Both the position numbers and the translations under genes were made by a program. This document shows positions 1 to 7,302 of a stretch of DNA of 15,767 bases, piece after piece (positions within the stretch are counted from its first letter, which is position 1; each line of letters starts with the position of its first letter). The DNA lies in the NCBI GenBank assembly GCA_030640885.1, contig DAOWIN010000079.1, positions 1-15,767 on the forward strand, given 5' to 3'. This DNA comes from Candidatus Omnitrophota bacterium. Lineage in GTDB: Bacteria > Omnitrophota > 4484-213. Below the pieces are notes generated by a model. It made no database searches and was not told the DNA's origin. It was given only the letters and a program-made list of their open reading frames with translations.

Positions 1-715
1 AAGGGTCGCCAATTTGAACCGTTGGCCTTTTTTCCTCTTTCTCGCTAAATTCCTGCGAAGCCAATATGCTACAGCCGCCAATCCCATCCCTGCCCGTGGT
101 TGCCCCTACATACATAATAGAATTTCCCTCTCCTTTTGCCTGTGCCTTTGTCAATTTATCTTTCTTGGCAAGCCCAATACTCATTGCGTTAACCAAACAA
201 TTGCCATCATAACTTTTGTCAAAATATATCTCCCCGCCTATAGTGGGAACACCGAGACAATTGCCATAAAACTGAATGCCGTCCACCACCCCTTTTAAGA
301 GATATTTATTATAGGGCTTGCTCAAATCTCCGAAACGCAATGAATTTAAGGAAGCGATTGGCCTCGCCCCAGCCGTAAAAATATCTCTTATAATTCCGCC
401 TACGCCGGTCGCCGCCCCCTGTCTTGGCTCAATCTGCGAGGGATGATTATGGCTTTCCATCTTAAAGATAATCGCTAAATCATCAATGATAATTCCTCCA
501 GCGTCTTCGCCTATTAAGGTTTCATACTTGCCCTTTTTAGGCAATAATTTTAACAAATACCGCGAGTGGCAATAACCGCAATGCTCTGACCACTCTACAG
601 AAAACATCGCTAATTCTGTAGGAGTCGGCTCCCGTTTTAGAATTTCTAAAATTCTTTTATACTCCTTATCGCTCAAACCCAAAGAACGATAAAGGTTTTT
701 GGATAACTTTGACAT
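1..715 (-). CDS. purL: Phosphoribosylformylglycinamidine synthase subunit PurL, N-terminal part (runs off window)
   Basis: PurL is the ATP-dependent synthetase subunit of the PurS/PurQ/PurL complex. It converts FGAR to FGAM in the fourth step of purine synthesis, in the cytoplasm. About 238 codons are present, from the ATG at 713-715 to the window edge; the C-terminal part lies outside. The translation starts MSKLSKNLYRSLGLSDKEYK and contains family landmarks in order: ELAMFSVEWSEHCGY (the conserved WSEHC block), then ESHNHPSQIEPRQGAATGVGG, then GGEIYFDKSYDGNCLVNAMS, and a GRDGIGG block followed by RPTVQIGDP near the edge. No strong Shine-Dalgarno is visible, only A-rich sequence before the start. 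purS and purQ lie upstream on the same strand but are separated from purL by about 2.6 kb of accessory and decayed genes, which is unusual. Identification is firm. Confidence 0.96.
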   Translation of the reverse strand, partial: MSKLSKNLYRSLGLSDKEYKRILEILKREPTPTELAMFSVEWSEHCGYCHSRYLLKLLPKKGKYETLIGEDAGGIIIDDLAIIFKMESHNHPSQIEPRQGAATGVGGIIRDIFTAGARPIASLNSLRFGDLSKPYNKYLLKGVVDGIQFYGNCLGVPTIGGEIYFDKSYDGNCLVNAMSIGLAKKDKLTKAQAKGEGNSIMYVGATTGRDGIGGCSILASQEFSEKEEKRPTVQIGDP

Positions 716-840
716 TTTTTTAAGTTTTTTAATATATCTTTAAAAATCCTTCTTTTTTAAGTAAAAAAACCTTTCTTTTTCTCCCCTTGTTATAACCGCT
801 GATTTTTTTGCCATACTTGATTGCTCTATAACAGGAAATT

Positions 841-1101
841 TTAGACGCCATCTCTTCCCCAGTCAATTCTGTTCCACACCCTTTCATAAGAATAATAAAG
901 AATCATCAAAAAGATTTGGAGAGCAATAACAATTGAGATTGTTTTCTGGGTATCTTTGGTGATAAGCCAAGTCAAAGTCCCTGTGCCTACCAGCGATAAA
1001 ATCCGATAAATTAAAGATTTCACCAGCGTTCTTAACCGAGATTCTTTGGGAATTGAATTTTGGGAATTTTGCTGATTTTGCCTTGTTGATTCTGAATGCA
1101 T
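841..1101 (-). CDS. DUF2061 small membrane protein
   Basis: This is an 86-aa protein. Residues 1-20 are polar and Gln/Ser/Asn-rich. The core starts at SRLRTLVKSLIYRIL and has two predicted membrane segments (about 30-46 and 52-70). It ends in the DUF2061 signature YYSYERVWNRIDWGRDGV, where the Tyr-Tyr...Glu-Arg-x-Trp pattern and the terminal W-G are typical. The family's biochemical role is not established; members occur alone or attached to other domains. The frame stays open upstream of the chosen ATG back to about 1218 and reads HLGTSLRDATEENFGEGKIR, then IEKLNQEQLKEIK. That stretch looks coding, but I see no start codon for it and could not name it, so the gene may be the 3' piece of a longer, damaged one. 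It belongs to the accessory block between purQ and purL. Confidence 0.75.
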   Translation of the reverse strand: MHSESTRQNQQNSQNSIPKESRLRTLVKSLIYRILSLVGTGTLTWLITKDTQKTISIVIALQIFLMILYYSYERVWNRIDWGRDGV

Positions 1102-1274
1102 TATTTTAATTTCTTTAAGTTGTTCTTGATTTAATTTTTCTATTCTTATCTTTCCTTCTCCAAAATTTTCTTCTGTAGCGTCTCTCAGTGATGTTCCTAA
1201 ATGTCCCTTAATTTGTCAGCAACAAAAGATGAAAAGACATAATAAGTTCCTTTATTTTTAAACTAAATGAGCAA

Positions 1275-2381
1275 TTAATTTCCGATAAATTTCCGATAAA
1301 TTTCCGATAAACTATAGCTTCGGGATCTGTTAGATTTGTCTGCAACTATAAGCCATTCATCGGAAACCCATTTCTGTAATAGATTCCGTGCCATACGAGT
1401 TGTTAAACCAAGTGAATGAGCCGCATCCTGCGTGGTGATGCGATCCTGCTTTGAAAATAATGCGAACACCTGCCTTGCCCTTCGGTCAAGCTTTCTTAAT
1501 TCAGCGGGCTCTTGTTTTATACCCTTCTTAGTCAAACTAACTGCTTCATCTTTAGCAAGCGTAAAAACCCTTGCCAAAAGACAAATAAAATATTGCACCC
1601 AAGAAGTCAAATCTGCATCAGCTCTGCCTTCGTAGTAATTATGATGCTGATGAAGAGCTAATGATTTATAGTATATGTTTAAATCTCGTGCGTGATGCTC
1701 CTCCATAGAAAAAAAACCATTAAGTCCATAGCCATCTCTTTGTAAAATGAAAGTAGCCAAAAGACGAGCTGTGCGGCCATTACCATCATAGTAAGGATGA
1801 ATCGTAACAAATTGATAGTGGAGTAAAGCCGTAATTACAGGAATCGGTATATTTTCTTTTTCAGCTTTTTTTACCCAATGAACCATCTCAGACATAAGTT
1901 TGGAAACATCTTTTGCCTCTGGGGGTAAATAAACAATTGCACCCGAAGCCGAATCGCGTATCACATTCTGGTTATCACGATATGGTGTTGCCTTAGCCCG
2001 TTTGCCTCTTTCAACAACAGCGTGTAATTTTTTAATCAAATCCTCTGTCAAATCCATCTTATTGGATGCCCATTCTTCGACTTTAAGAAGAGCGTCCCAA
2101 TAGTTTCTGACTTCTTTCACATCCCGCTCACGTCCATGAAAATGCGTCCTTTTCTTCTCAATAACCGCTTCGGCTTCTTTTAAAGATAAACGATTACCTT
2201 CAATGCGTGTTGAATAATGCGTTGACCGAACACGAGCCCGATGACGCAATTCCGCTTCAACTGAAGGCGGTAGATATGTATTTTCGACTACAGTCTTAGC
2301 GGCCTCTATCTCCATAAGAGCCTTAGCAATCTTTGTGCTTATCTTATATTCCGGCGACCAAATTAAATGTTTTTTAGCCAA
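1275..2381 (-). CDS. Fic-family protein, N-terminal autoinhibited (class II), with C-terminal winged helix
   Basis: Fic enzymes usually transfer AMP from ATP to a hydroxyl side chain of a target protein; the target here is unknown. This 368-aa protein has the active-site motif HPYYDGNGRTAR (His195, Asp199, Asn201, Arg203). An inhibitory helix motif of the [S/T]xxxE[G/N] form lies at residues 57-62 (STRIEG), with Glu61 as the predicted blocker of ATP binding, which defines class II. The substrate-docking flap is visible around PYRDNQNVIRDSASG (133-147). Residues about 290-360 look like a winged helix. The start is TTG; the upstream AAGAGGT Shine-Dalgarno is well placed and lies in the last codons of a decayed upstream ORF. 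The last codons are made of an 11-nt tandem repeat. It could be an intact accessory regulator or a toxin-like enzyme held in check by its own helix. Confidence 0.92.
   Translation of the reverse strand: MAKKHLIWSPEYKISTKIAKALMEIEAAKTVVENTYLPPSVEAELRHRARVRSTHYSTRIEGNRLSLKEAEAVIEKKRTHFHGRERDVKEVRNYWDALLKVEEWASNKMDLTEDLIKKLHAVVERGKRAKATPYRDNQNVIRDSASGAIVYLPPEAKDVSKLMSEMVHWVKKAEKENIPIPVITALLHYQFVTIHPYYDGNGRTARLLATFILQRDGYGLNGFFSMEEHHARDLNIYYKSLALHQHHNYYEGRADADLTSWVQYFICLLARVFTLAKDEAVSLTKKGIKQEPAELRKLDRRARQVFALFSKQDRITTQDAAHSLGLTTRMARNLLQKWVSDEWLIVADKSNRSRSYSLSEIYRKFIGN
1279..1311. repeat. Three perfect 11-nt tandem repeats at the fic 3' end
   Basis: TTTCCGATAAA occurs three times head to tail at 1279-1289, 1290-1300 and 1301-1311. 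Because 11 is not a multiple of 3, each copy is read in a different frame on the minus strand, giving the C-terminal residues SEIYRKFIGN and a stop codon just beyond. Loss or gain of one unit would change the C-terminus and the stop. Confidence 0.95.
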
Positions 2382-2384
2382 TTT

Positions 2385-2611
2385 TTACCTCTTTGGCATA
2401 CCCGTTTCTATCAATTCCTCAACTTTTCTTTTTGCTTGTTCTAAAAGTTCTTTCGCCTTCTTGTAGAAGTTTTATAATGTATTCTACTTGTTGCATAGTA
2501 AACTTTTTGCTTGCATTTATCATTAAAATATCTTTAAATAATATAACTCTTTTTACTCTATGTTCTTTTTCAATAACATCAAAGCTTTTCTCAATCTTCT
2601 TCCATAAACAT
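2385..2611 (-). pseudogene. Decayed small ORF immediately upstream of the Fic gene
   Basis: Reading the minus strand from ATGTTTATGGAAGAAGAT (start 2609-2611) gives MFMEED followed by a stop. Coding-like sequence then resumes in another frame as KSFDVIEKEHRVKRVILFKD, ILMINASKKFTMQQVEYIIK, LLQEG. A second shift near 2455 leads to KELLEQAKRKVEELIETGMP, KR and a TAA at 2385-2387. The residue pattern (amphipathic, Lys/Glu-rich, ending right at the Fic Shine-Dalgarno) suggests a former partner gene translationally coupled to Fic. Two or more frame breaks are needed, so it is probably inactive unless the assembly has indel errors. I do not recognise the family. Confidence 0.5.
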
Positions 2612-2984
2612 AGTATGTTTTCAGTCCTGAATCTTCAACCCATATCTTTTTAGGCCAATATTCAACTGTTTCTTTTGCATCAAAGATAAATCGATAGCAT
2701 CCATTTGGCTTTATTGTTTACGGTAATTGAAAGAAAGGTGTATAACATTTTTCTCTCCCCTTTGCCTTGATAAAACCAATTCCGCATATTTCTATATCTT
2801 TGCTGACATTATTGACAACATTCAATAGAAAACGTGGTCGCATTTTTTTCAGGTCACATCCGATTTTAACAGACTGAGGAATCAAATCCACATCTTTCTT
2901 TCTGCCAATGCCAAATAAGTTTTTAAATTTCTCAAAAAGATTTATGATGACTTCAAGTTTTCCTAACATAGTTACGATTATCAT
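2553..2984 (-). pseudogene. Hypothetical gene interrupted by an in-frame stop
   Basis: An ORF from the ATG at 2984 (or the ATG at 2969) runs 88 codons to a TAA at 2718-2720. The same frame then continues open for 54 more codons to a TAA at 2553-2555. Across the stop the protein reads as one beta-rich domain: RPRFLLNVVNNVSKDIEICG, GIGFIKAKGR, CYTPFFQLP, stop, TIKPNGCYRFIFDAKE, WVEDSGLKTYYVYG. The order (N-V-x-N shared strand motif, then K-P-N-G-x-Y turn, then V-E-D-S-G-K) resembles small Ig-like or beta-sandwich accessory proteins of unknown function. I infer one former gene of about 144 codons broken by a single nonsense mutation. Its 3' part overlaps the start of the next decayed ORF. No good ribosome binding site is visible. 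Confidence 0.5.
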
Positions 2985-3112
2985 AGTCCATATTCGCTAA
3001 CTTAAAAATAACCATCCTGTTTTTTTCTGTGCAACTTTATCCCCCCCTTCGATTTCTTTAATCAACCCTGTTTTAGAGTAGTCTCAATAATTGTTATTTC
3101 TCATAACATCTT

Positions 3113-3303
3113 TCAATCTCCGTCTTTATCTAAACCAATTTTTTCAAGTAGTCCTTTTTGTTTTAAAATTAGAGATGCTCTCCTCTGTTTTTGCTTGAAA
3201 GATACCGATTGCTTCAAAGATTTCTCTTGCTGAGAATTTTTCACACCCTCTCGCGAGAACGCTCTTCCTGAGGTAAATCGTGGATTGTGAAGGATTTTTT
3301 CAT
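3113..3303 (-). pseudogene. radC-like N-terminal remnant plus winged-helix-like debris after purQ
   Basis: Directly after the purQ stop, an ATG at 3301-3303 preceded by TTGAGGA begins a 20-codon reading MKKSFTIHDLPQEERSRERV, ending in TGA at 3241-3243. The IHDLPxEERxRERx pattern matches the conserved N-terminus of RadC/JAB-domain proteins. After the stop, the next frame reads EKFSAREIFEAIGIFQAKTE and a third frame reads LILKQKGLLEKIGLDKDGD, which together look like a broken winged-helix DNA-binding domain. A 65-codon alternative frame (TTG start 3310, stop 3113) is open but low-complexity, and I consider it spurious. 2985-3112 shows only further short fragments, for example KTGLIKEIEGGIKLHRKKQD. 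The remnants may have different origins. Confidence is moderate that this is debris, and lower for the RadC name. Confidence 0.45.
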
Positions 3304-3306
3304 TCC

Positions 3307-4011
3307 TCAATGCTCATTTTTCGGATTGTCTCTTTGTAGAATTGACCTAAAAATAAAAAGCCCATCCTCTGAGCCCAAAACCTTTTCGGCGGCTCTTTCT
3401 GGATGGGGCATCATTCCCAAGACATTTCCCTTTTTATTTACAATCCCGGCGATGTTTTCCAATGCTCCGTTAGGATTGGATTGCTCATCTGCATTTCCTT
3501 GCTTATCGCAATAGCGAAAGGCAATCTGATTATTCTTTTTTAAATCTGCCAATCCCTTCTCGTCAATATAATAGTTGCCTTCATTGTGGGCAATGGGAAT
3601 TTCTAAAATCTGATTCTGCTCGCAAAGATTTGTGAACGGGGTATTGTTATTCTCTGTTTTTATATGAACATATTTACAGATAAAATGCAGATTCTTGTTT
3701 CTGAGTATTGCACCCGGCAAAAGCCCTGTTTCTAATAAAATCTGGAAGCCGTTGCAAATGCCAATTACCAATCCTCCCTTTTGGGCAAATTCTACAATCG
3801 CCGACATTATCGGCGAAAAACGAGCAATCGCTCCAGTTCTTAAATAATCACCATAGCTAAATCCGCCGGGCAATATAATACACTTAAAATTATCTAAGTT
3901 TGTTTGCTTGTGCCAAATATATTCAACCGGCTGCTTCAAAACATCTTTTATCACACAATAACAATCTTGATCGCAGTTAGAACCGGGAAAAACCACAACA
4001 GCAAAACGCAT
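3307..4011 (-). CDS. purQ: Phosphoribosylformylglycinamidine synthase subunit PurQ (glutaminase)
   Basis: PurQ is the class I glutamine amidotransferase that supplies ammonia to PurL in the FGAM synthase complex. The protein is 234 aa, a normal length. It starts MRFAVVVFPGSNCDQD, a clear PurQ N-terminus. It has the nucleophile motif GICNGFQILLETGLLPG with Cys86, an oxyanion-type GGFSYGDYLRTGA block (49-61), the HNEGNYY block at 142-148, and the catalytic pair in MPHPER (His203, Glu205). The ATG follows the purS TAA without any gap, so the two are translationally coupled. Downstream, where purL would normally follow, there is instead a radC-like remnant and accessory sequence. Confidence 0.97.
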   Translation of the reverse strand: MRFAVVVFPGSNCDQDCYCVIKDVLKQPVEYIWHKQTNLDNFKCIILPGGFSYGDYLRTGAIARFSPIMSAIVEFAQKGGLVIGICNGFQILLETGLLPGAILRNKNLHFICKYVHIKTENNNTPFTNLCEQNQILEIPIAHNEGNYYIDEKGLADLKKNNQIAFRYCDKQGNADEQSNPNGALENIAGIVNKKGNVLGMMPHPERAAEKVLGSEDGLFIFRSILQRDNPKNEH

Positions 4012-4260
4012 TTATGCCTCTTCTATTTTGAAATTGTAATTTTCTATTATGGGATTAGCCAAAAGTTTCTCACACATCTCTTTGATTTGCTTTTCCGCTT
4101 CTTTCTTACTTTTAACATCTAACCTGATAGTGATTAATTTCCCTATCCTAACCTTTTGCAAACCCTTATAACCTAATGATTCTAAGCTATGCTTAATAGT
4201 CAGCCCCTGCGGGTCAGCCACTGTTTCTTTTAAGGTTATATAAATTTTTGCTTCAAACAT
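4012..4260 (-). CDS. purS: Phosphoribosylformylglycinamidine synthase subunit PurS
   Basis: PurS is the small structural subunit that bridges PurQ and PurL in organisms with a split FGAM synthase. The product is 82 aa, the usual size. It shows the expected pattern: MFEAKIYITLKETVADPQGL at the start, then SLESLGYKGLQKVRIGKLITI, ending with CEKLLANPIIENYNFKIEE, a typical PurS C-terminus. An AGAAAGAG-type Shine-Dalgarno lies just upstream of the ATG. The stop codon abuts the purQ ATG, and guaA lies 57 nt upstream, separated by a heptamer repeat array, so all three are probably transcribed together. Confidence 0.97.
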   Translation of the reverse strand: MFEAKIYITLKETVADPQGLTIKHSLESLGYKGLQKVRIGKLITIRLDVKSKKEAEKQIKEMCEKLLANPIIENYNFKIEEA

Positions 4261-4284
4261 TTTTTTCTCTTTCTTTATCTTACT

Positions 4285-4319
4285 TGTAGCCTGCGGCTTG
4301 CAACCTGTAGCCTGTGTCT
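4285..4319. repeat. Heptameric tandem repeat array (five units) between guaA and purS
   Basis: Five consecutive 7-nt units on the plus strand: TGTAGCC, TGCGGCT, TGCAACC, TGTAGCC, TGTGTCT. The array starts inside the guaA stop codon (4318-4320) and fills most of the spacer before purS. Its unit pattern resembles the arrays at 7863-7883 and 11381-11416, so it belongs to a dispersed family of degenerate heptads. Confidence 0.75.
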
Positions 4320-5853
4320 ACTCCCATTCTATAGTGCTCGGCGGCTTAGATGAAATATCATAAACTACTCTATTTATCCCCTGAACCTCGTTCATAATTC
4401 GATTAGAAACCCTTTCCAATAACGGATAAGGAAGCTTTGCCCACTGAGCAGTCATCGCATCTTCGCTAGTAACAGCGCGAATAGCAATTACATTTTCATA
4501 GCTTCTTTTATCACCCATCACCCCTACCGATTTTACTGGCAGAAAGACGCAAAAGCACTGCCATAATTTTTTATACAAACCAGCTTGTTTTATTTCTTTT
4601 AACAAAATCCAATCAGCGCTGCGTAGAACATCTAATTTTTCTTCATTGACTTCGCCAATAATCCGCACGGCTAAACCAGGGCCAGGAAAGGGCTGACGAT
4701 AAATCAACTCATCGGGAAGTCCTAACTCCTTTCCCAGATTACGCACCTCATCTTTGAATAAATCCCGCAGAGGTTCAATCAATTCAAATTTTAGAGATTC
4801 AGGTAAACCACCTACATTGTGATGGGTTTTGATGGTTGCTGAGGGCCCGCCAAGCGGAGATATGGATTCAATTACATCCGGATACAGCGTCCCTTGAGCT
4901 AAAAACTTAATTTTACCTAACTTTTCCGCTTCCTGCCCAAAAATATCTATAAATAGTTTCCCAATAATCTTGCGTTTCTTTTCCGGGTTTTCTACACCCT
5001 TCAAAGCATCAAGAAAAGCATTTTGTGCATTAACCGTTTTTAAGTTTATTCCATAATGCTCACTAAATCGCCTTTCAACGGCTTCTGCTTCGTTGCGGCG
5101 CAAAAGCCCATTGTCCACAAAAACAGCAATTAGATTTTTACCAATAGCCCTGTGCAAAAGCACTGCCAAAACAGAGGAATCCACTCCTCCGCTTAAAGCA
5201 CAGAGAACCTTTTCATTACCTATCTTTTCTTGTAATTTCTTAATCGTTTTTCCAACAAAAGAATGTATATTCCAATCAGGTTCGCACTCAGTTATATCCA
5301 AAAAATTCTTTAATATTTTCTTTCCTTTAATTGTATGAATAACCTCTGGATGAAATTGTAAGCCATAAAACCTTCTTTCTTCATCCTGCATTGCCGCAAT
5401 GGGAGAGTTTTGCGTGGAGCCAATTAATTGAAAATCATTTGGCAACTCGCTAATTTTATCACCATGGCTCATCCAGATTGGCTCATTAGGCAACAATCCC
5501 TTGAATAAACCCTGTTCTGTTTTAGTTGCTAAAATGGCTTTCCCATATTCCCTTGTTTCTGTTTTATCAACATTCCCGCCAAAAACCTTAGCCATTAATT
5601 GTGCTCCATAACAAATCCCCAAAACAGGTATGCCCATCTCAAAAATGCTTTTATCGCATAAAGGAGCATTTTCGGCGCTAACACTTTCCGGACCACCAGA
5701 GAGAATAATTCCTTTTGGCTTACCTTTGGCGAATCCATCCGCCTTAATATTATAAGCAACTATCTCTGAATATACTCCGTATTCCCTTATTCTGCGGGCA
5801 ATAAGATGTGTATATTGCGAACCGAAATCCAAAATTGCTATCCAATTAGACAT
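4318..5853 (-). CDS. guaA: GMP synthase (glutamine-hydrolysing)
   Basis: GuaA converts XMP to GMP using ATP and glutamine, at the end of the guanine branch. I choose the ATG at 5851-5853, giving 511 aa that begin MSNWIAILDFGSQYTHLIAR, the family N-terminus. An upstream TTG at 5880 would add nine residues not expected in the family. The glutaminase domain has GICYGAQL (Cys81) and FHPEV (His168, Glu170). The ATP-pyrophosphatase domain has the P-loop-like LSGGVDSS (220-227). The dimerisation domain has RQPFPGPGLAVRI, and the protein ends VVYDISSKPPSTIEWE as expected. It sits between a HIT gene and purS, consistent with a purine operon. Confidence 0.98.
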   Translation of the reverse strand: MSNWIAILDFGSQYTHLIARRIREYGVYSEIVAYNIKADGFAKGKPKGIILSGGPESVSAENAPLCDKSIFEMGIPVLGICYGAQLMAKVFGGNVDKTETREYGKAILATKTEQGLFKGLLPNEPIWMSHGDKISELPNDFQLIGSTQNSPIAAMQDEERRFYGLQFHPEVIHTIKGKKILKNFLDITECEPDWNIHSFVGKTIKKLQEKIGNEKVLCALSGGVDSSVLAVLLHRAIGKNLIAVFVDNGLLRRNEAEAVERRFSEHYGINLKTVNAQNAFLDALKGVENPEKKRKIIGKLFIDIFGQEAEKLGKIKFLAQGTLYPDVIESISPLGGPSATIKTHHNVGGLPESLKFELIEPLRDLFKDEVRNLGKELGLPDELIYRQPFPGPGLAVRIIGEVNEEKLDVLRSADWILLKEIKQAGLYKKLWQCFCVFLPVKSVGVMGDKRSYENVIAIRAVTSEDAMTAQWAKLPYPLLERVSNRIMNEVQGINRVVYDISSKPPSTIEWE

Positions 5854-5904
5854 ATTTAAATTCTTTCTCAACTTCAGCAAATTTTTGCCAAAGTTCAGTA
5901 TTTA

Positions 5905-6261
5905 TTAACCCGGCGGCCAACCCAAGCTTCTTCCTCCCAAAAGATGAAGATGAATGTGAAAGACTGCCTGCCCGGCATCTTTGTTGTTATTTATTACTAA
6001 ACGGTAACCGCTCTCAACGATTTTTCTTTCCTCAGCAAGCCCTTTAGCCACAAAAACAAGTTCATCAATAATTCCTTTATCTTTCTCGGTTAAATCAGAA
6101 ATCCTTTCAATATGCTTTTTGGGAATAACAAGAATATGCGTTGGCGCCTGCGGACTAATATCATTGAAAGCCAAAACGCTCTCATTTTCAAAAACAATAT
6201 CAGCCGGAATCTGTTTTGAGATTATTTTGCAAAAAAGACAATCCGTTACTTCCTTTCTCAT
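5905..6261 (-). CDS. HIT-family (histidine triad, Hint-like) nucleotide-binding protein
   Basis: HIT proteins hydrolyse nucleoside phosphoramidates or related adenosine phosphate conjugates. The 118-aa product has a CLFCKI zinc-type pair (Cys8, Cys11), the PTHILVIPKKHI block (40-51), and the triad QAVFHIHLHLLGG with His102, His104 and His106. The ending GGRSLGWPPG is typical of bacterial Hint proteins. The ATG overlaps the stop of the upstream MBL-fold gene by 4 nt (ATGA), so translation is coupled. guaA follows after about 50 nt. The exact substrate cannot be read from sequence; a role in clearing nucleotide adducts would suit the purine-gene setting but is inference. Confidence 0.95.
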   Translation of the reverse strand: MRKEVTDCLFCKIISKQIPADIVFENESVLAFNDISPQAPTHILVIPKKHIERISDLTEKDKGIIDELVFVAKGLAEERKIVESGYRLVINNNKDAGQAVFHIHLHLLGGRSLGWPPG

Positions 6262-7004
6262 AGTATTATCTCCATATCATCTTTAGCGTAAAATGTGTTG
6301 GCGAATATTTCCTTTGCTTCCTTTTCGGCTCTTTCCCTGTCCTTTAAGGCGGGGTAAAAATAGGGATTAAAGTGGATAAGAGCTAACTTTTTGGCATTGC
6401 TTTGTTTGGCTATTTGAGCGGCTGAATGGGGATTTAGATGCGGCCAATCCTTTCTATCCTGTCCTGCTTTTAAAGAACATTCGCACATTAAGAAATCGGC
6501 ATCTCGGGCTAATTTTAGAGCATTCTCACAGATTCCCGTATCCGGACAATAGGTAATAATTTTATTTTCTATGTTTAAACGATAGCCAAAACAGGGGGCA
6601 GAATGGATAAGAGACAAACATTTAAGGGAAAAAGGCAAATTTTGCTCATCGCCTTCTTTTAATTCAAAAAGATCTACGGGATAAGGCAAATCATTCAAAA
6701 ACATTGTATAAGGAAAACAAATAATTTTATTCAGTATTTTCTTCATCCCTTCATAGCTATAGATTTTAAGCCCTTGAGGAAAATTGAATTTATTTAAGGT
6801 ATGCAGTCCGCTAATGTGGTCTAAATGGAAATGACTCAGAAAAAGATATATTGGTTTTTTTTGTTTGATAAATCTATCAATTTTATAAAGACCATCTCCA
6901 GCGTCAAAAATAATATATTCCTTTTCACTCTCCAAAAAAATGCAGGTTGTATTGCCTATACTTGTATTATACCAACCGTTTGTTCCTAAAAAAATGAGCT
7001 TCAC
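6258..7004 (-). CDS. MBL-fold metal-dependent hydrolase (RNase Z-like subfamily)
   Basis: A 248-aa metallo-beta-lactamase-fold enzyme. It begins MKLIFLGTNGWYNTSIGNTT, the RNase Z/ElaC-like start. Motif II is HFHLDH with His58, His60, Asp62 and His63. Further metal ligands are likely His134 in LIHSAP, Asp155 in CPDTG, His193 in NPHSAA and His211 in LIHFNP. It lacks an obvious long exosite arm seen in true tRNA-processing RNase Z, so tRNA 3' processing is only one possibility; phosphodiesterase or other hydrolase activity is equally possible. It overlaps both neighbours by 4 nt (EF-like gene upstream, HIT gene downstream), which places it firmly in the operon. Confidence 0.92.
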   Translation of the reverse strand: MKLIFLGTNGWYNTSIGNTTCIFLESEKEYIIFDAGDGLYKIDRFIKQKKPIYLFLSHFHLDHISGLHTLNKFNFPQGLKIYSYEGMKKILNKIICFPYTMFLNDLPYPVDLFELKEGDEQNLPFSLKCLSLIHSAPCFGYRLNIENKIITYCPDTGICENALKLARDADFLMCECSLKAGQDRKDWPHLNPHSAAQIAKQSNAKKLALIHFNPYFYPALKDRERAEKEAKEIFANTFYAKDDMEIIL

Positions 7005-7255
7005 TCAATTACCTTATAAACTTTGTCGTGTTCGTGGACTTTTTGGCTAACCTTAATTCCAGCTTCATCCCCGCTTTTTGCTTCTTGCACATTCTGATAC
7101 TCAATCTGCATAGAATCTACGCTCTGGGTAAAATCGCTGGTATGCCCTTTAATGTGAATGGTATCGCCAACTTTTAAGACATCGGTTAAAGCAATTATTC
7201 CCACATCAACTTTACCAAAATAATGAACAACACTGCCAATCTCTTTTTCTTCCAT
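7001..7255 (-). CDS. EF-Tu domain II-like small protein (translation elongation factor-like)
   Basis: An 84-aa protein that is essentially one EF-Tu/IF2 domain-II beta barrel: GSVVHYFGKVDVGIIALTD, then LKVGDTIHIKGHTSDFTQSV, then SMQIEYQNVQEAKSGDEAGI. It ends KVSQKVHEHDKVYKVIE. It has no GTPase domain, so it is not an elongation factor in its own right; its role is unknown. This stand-alone form is a recognisable conserved family. A palindromic repeat carrying GGAAAGGGGGT precedes the ATG and serves as its ribosome binding region. The stop overlaps the MBL gene start. Confidence 0.92.
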   Translation of the reverse strand: MEEKEIGSVVHYFGKVDVGIIALTDVLKVGDTIHIKGHTSDFTQSVDSMQIEYQNVQEAKSGDEAGIKVSQKVHEHDKVYKVIE

Positions 7256-7258
7256 TTT

Positions 7259-7296
7259 GCACCCCCTTTCCTTTCTCCCGCCTAAGGCGAATAGCT
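7259..7296 (-). repeat. RBS-associated palindromic repeat, copy A (before EF-like gene)
   Basis: Read on the minus strand: CAGCTATTCGCCTTAGGCGG followed by GAGAAAGGAAAGGGGGTGC, then the ATG at 7255. The centre GCCTTAGGC is palindromic and the purine-rich right flank is the Shine-Dalgarno. The copy sits between the ACT gene stop (7303) and the EF-like start. Confidence 0.8.
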
Positions 7297-7302
7297 GTGT
7301 TC

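Noticed and set aside
14..298. 94-codon plus-strand open frame at the left edge
   Set aside because: It lies antisense to purL, whose conserved motifs occupy the same DNA.
1432..1635. 67-codon plus-strand open frame
   Set aside because: Antisense to the Fic gene; no ribosome site or recognisable content.
2393..2653. 86-codon plus-strand hydrophobic open frame
   Set aside because: Opposite to coding-like minus-strand frames; its hydrophobic look comes from A/T-rich antisense sequence.
4285..4319. Heptamer array as a CRISPR
   Set aside because: Units are 7 nt with no spacers, and no cas genes are present.
6960..6975. TATAAT on the minus strand inside the start of the MBL gene
   Set aside because: It lies inside the coding sequence of a gene that overlaps its neighbours by 4 nt; no matching -35 was identified.
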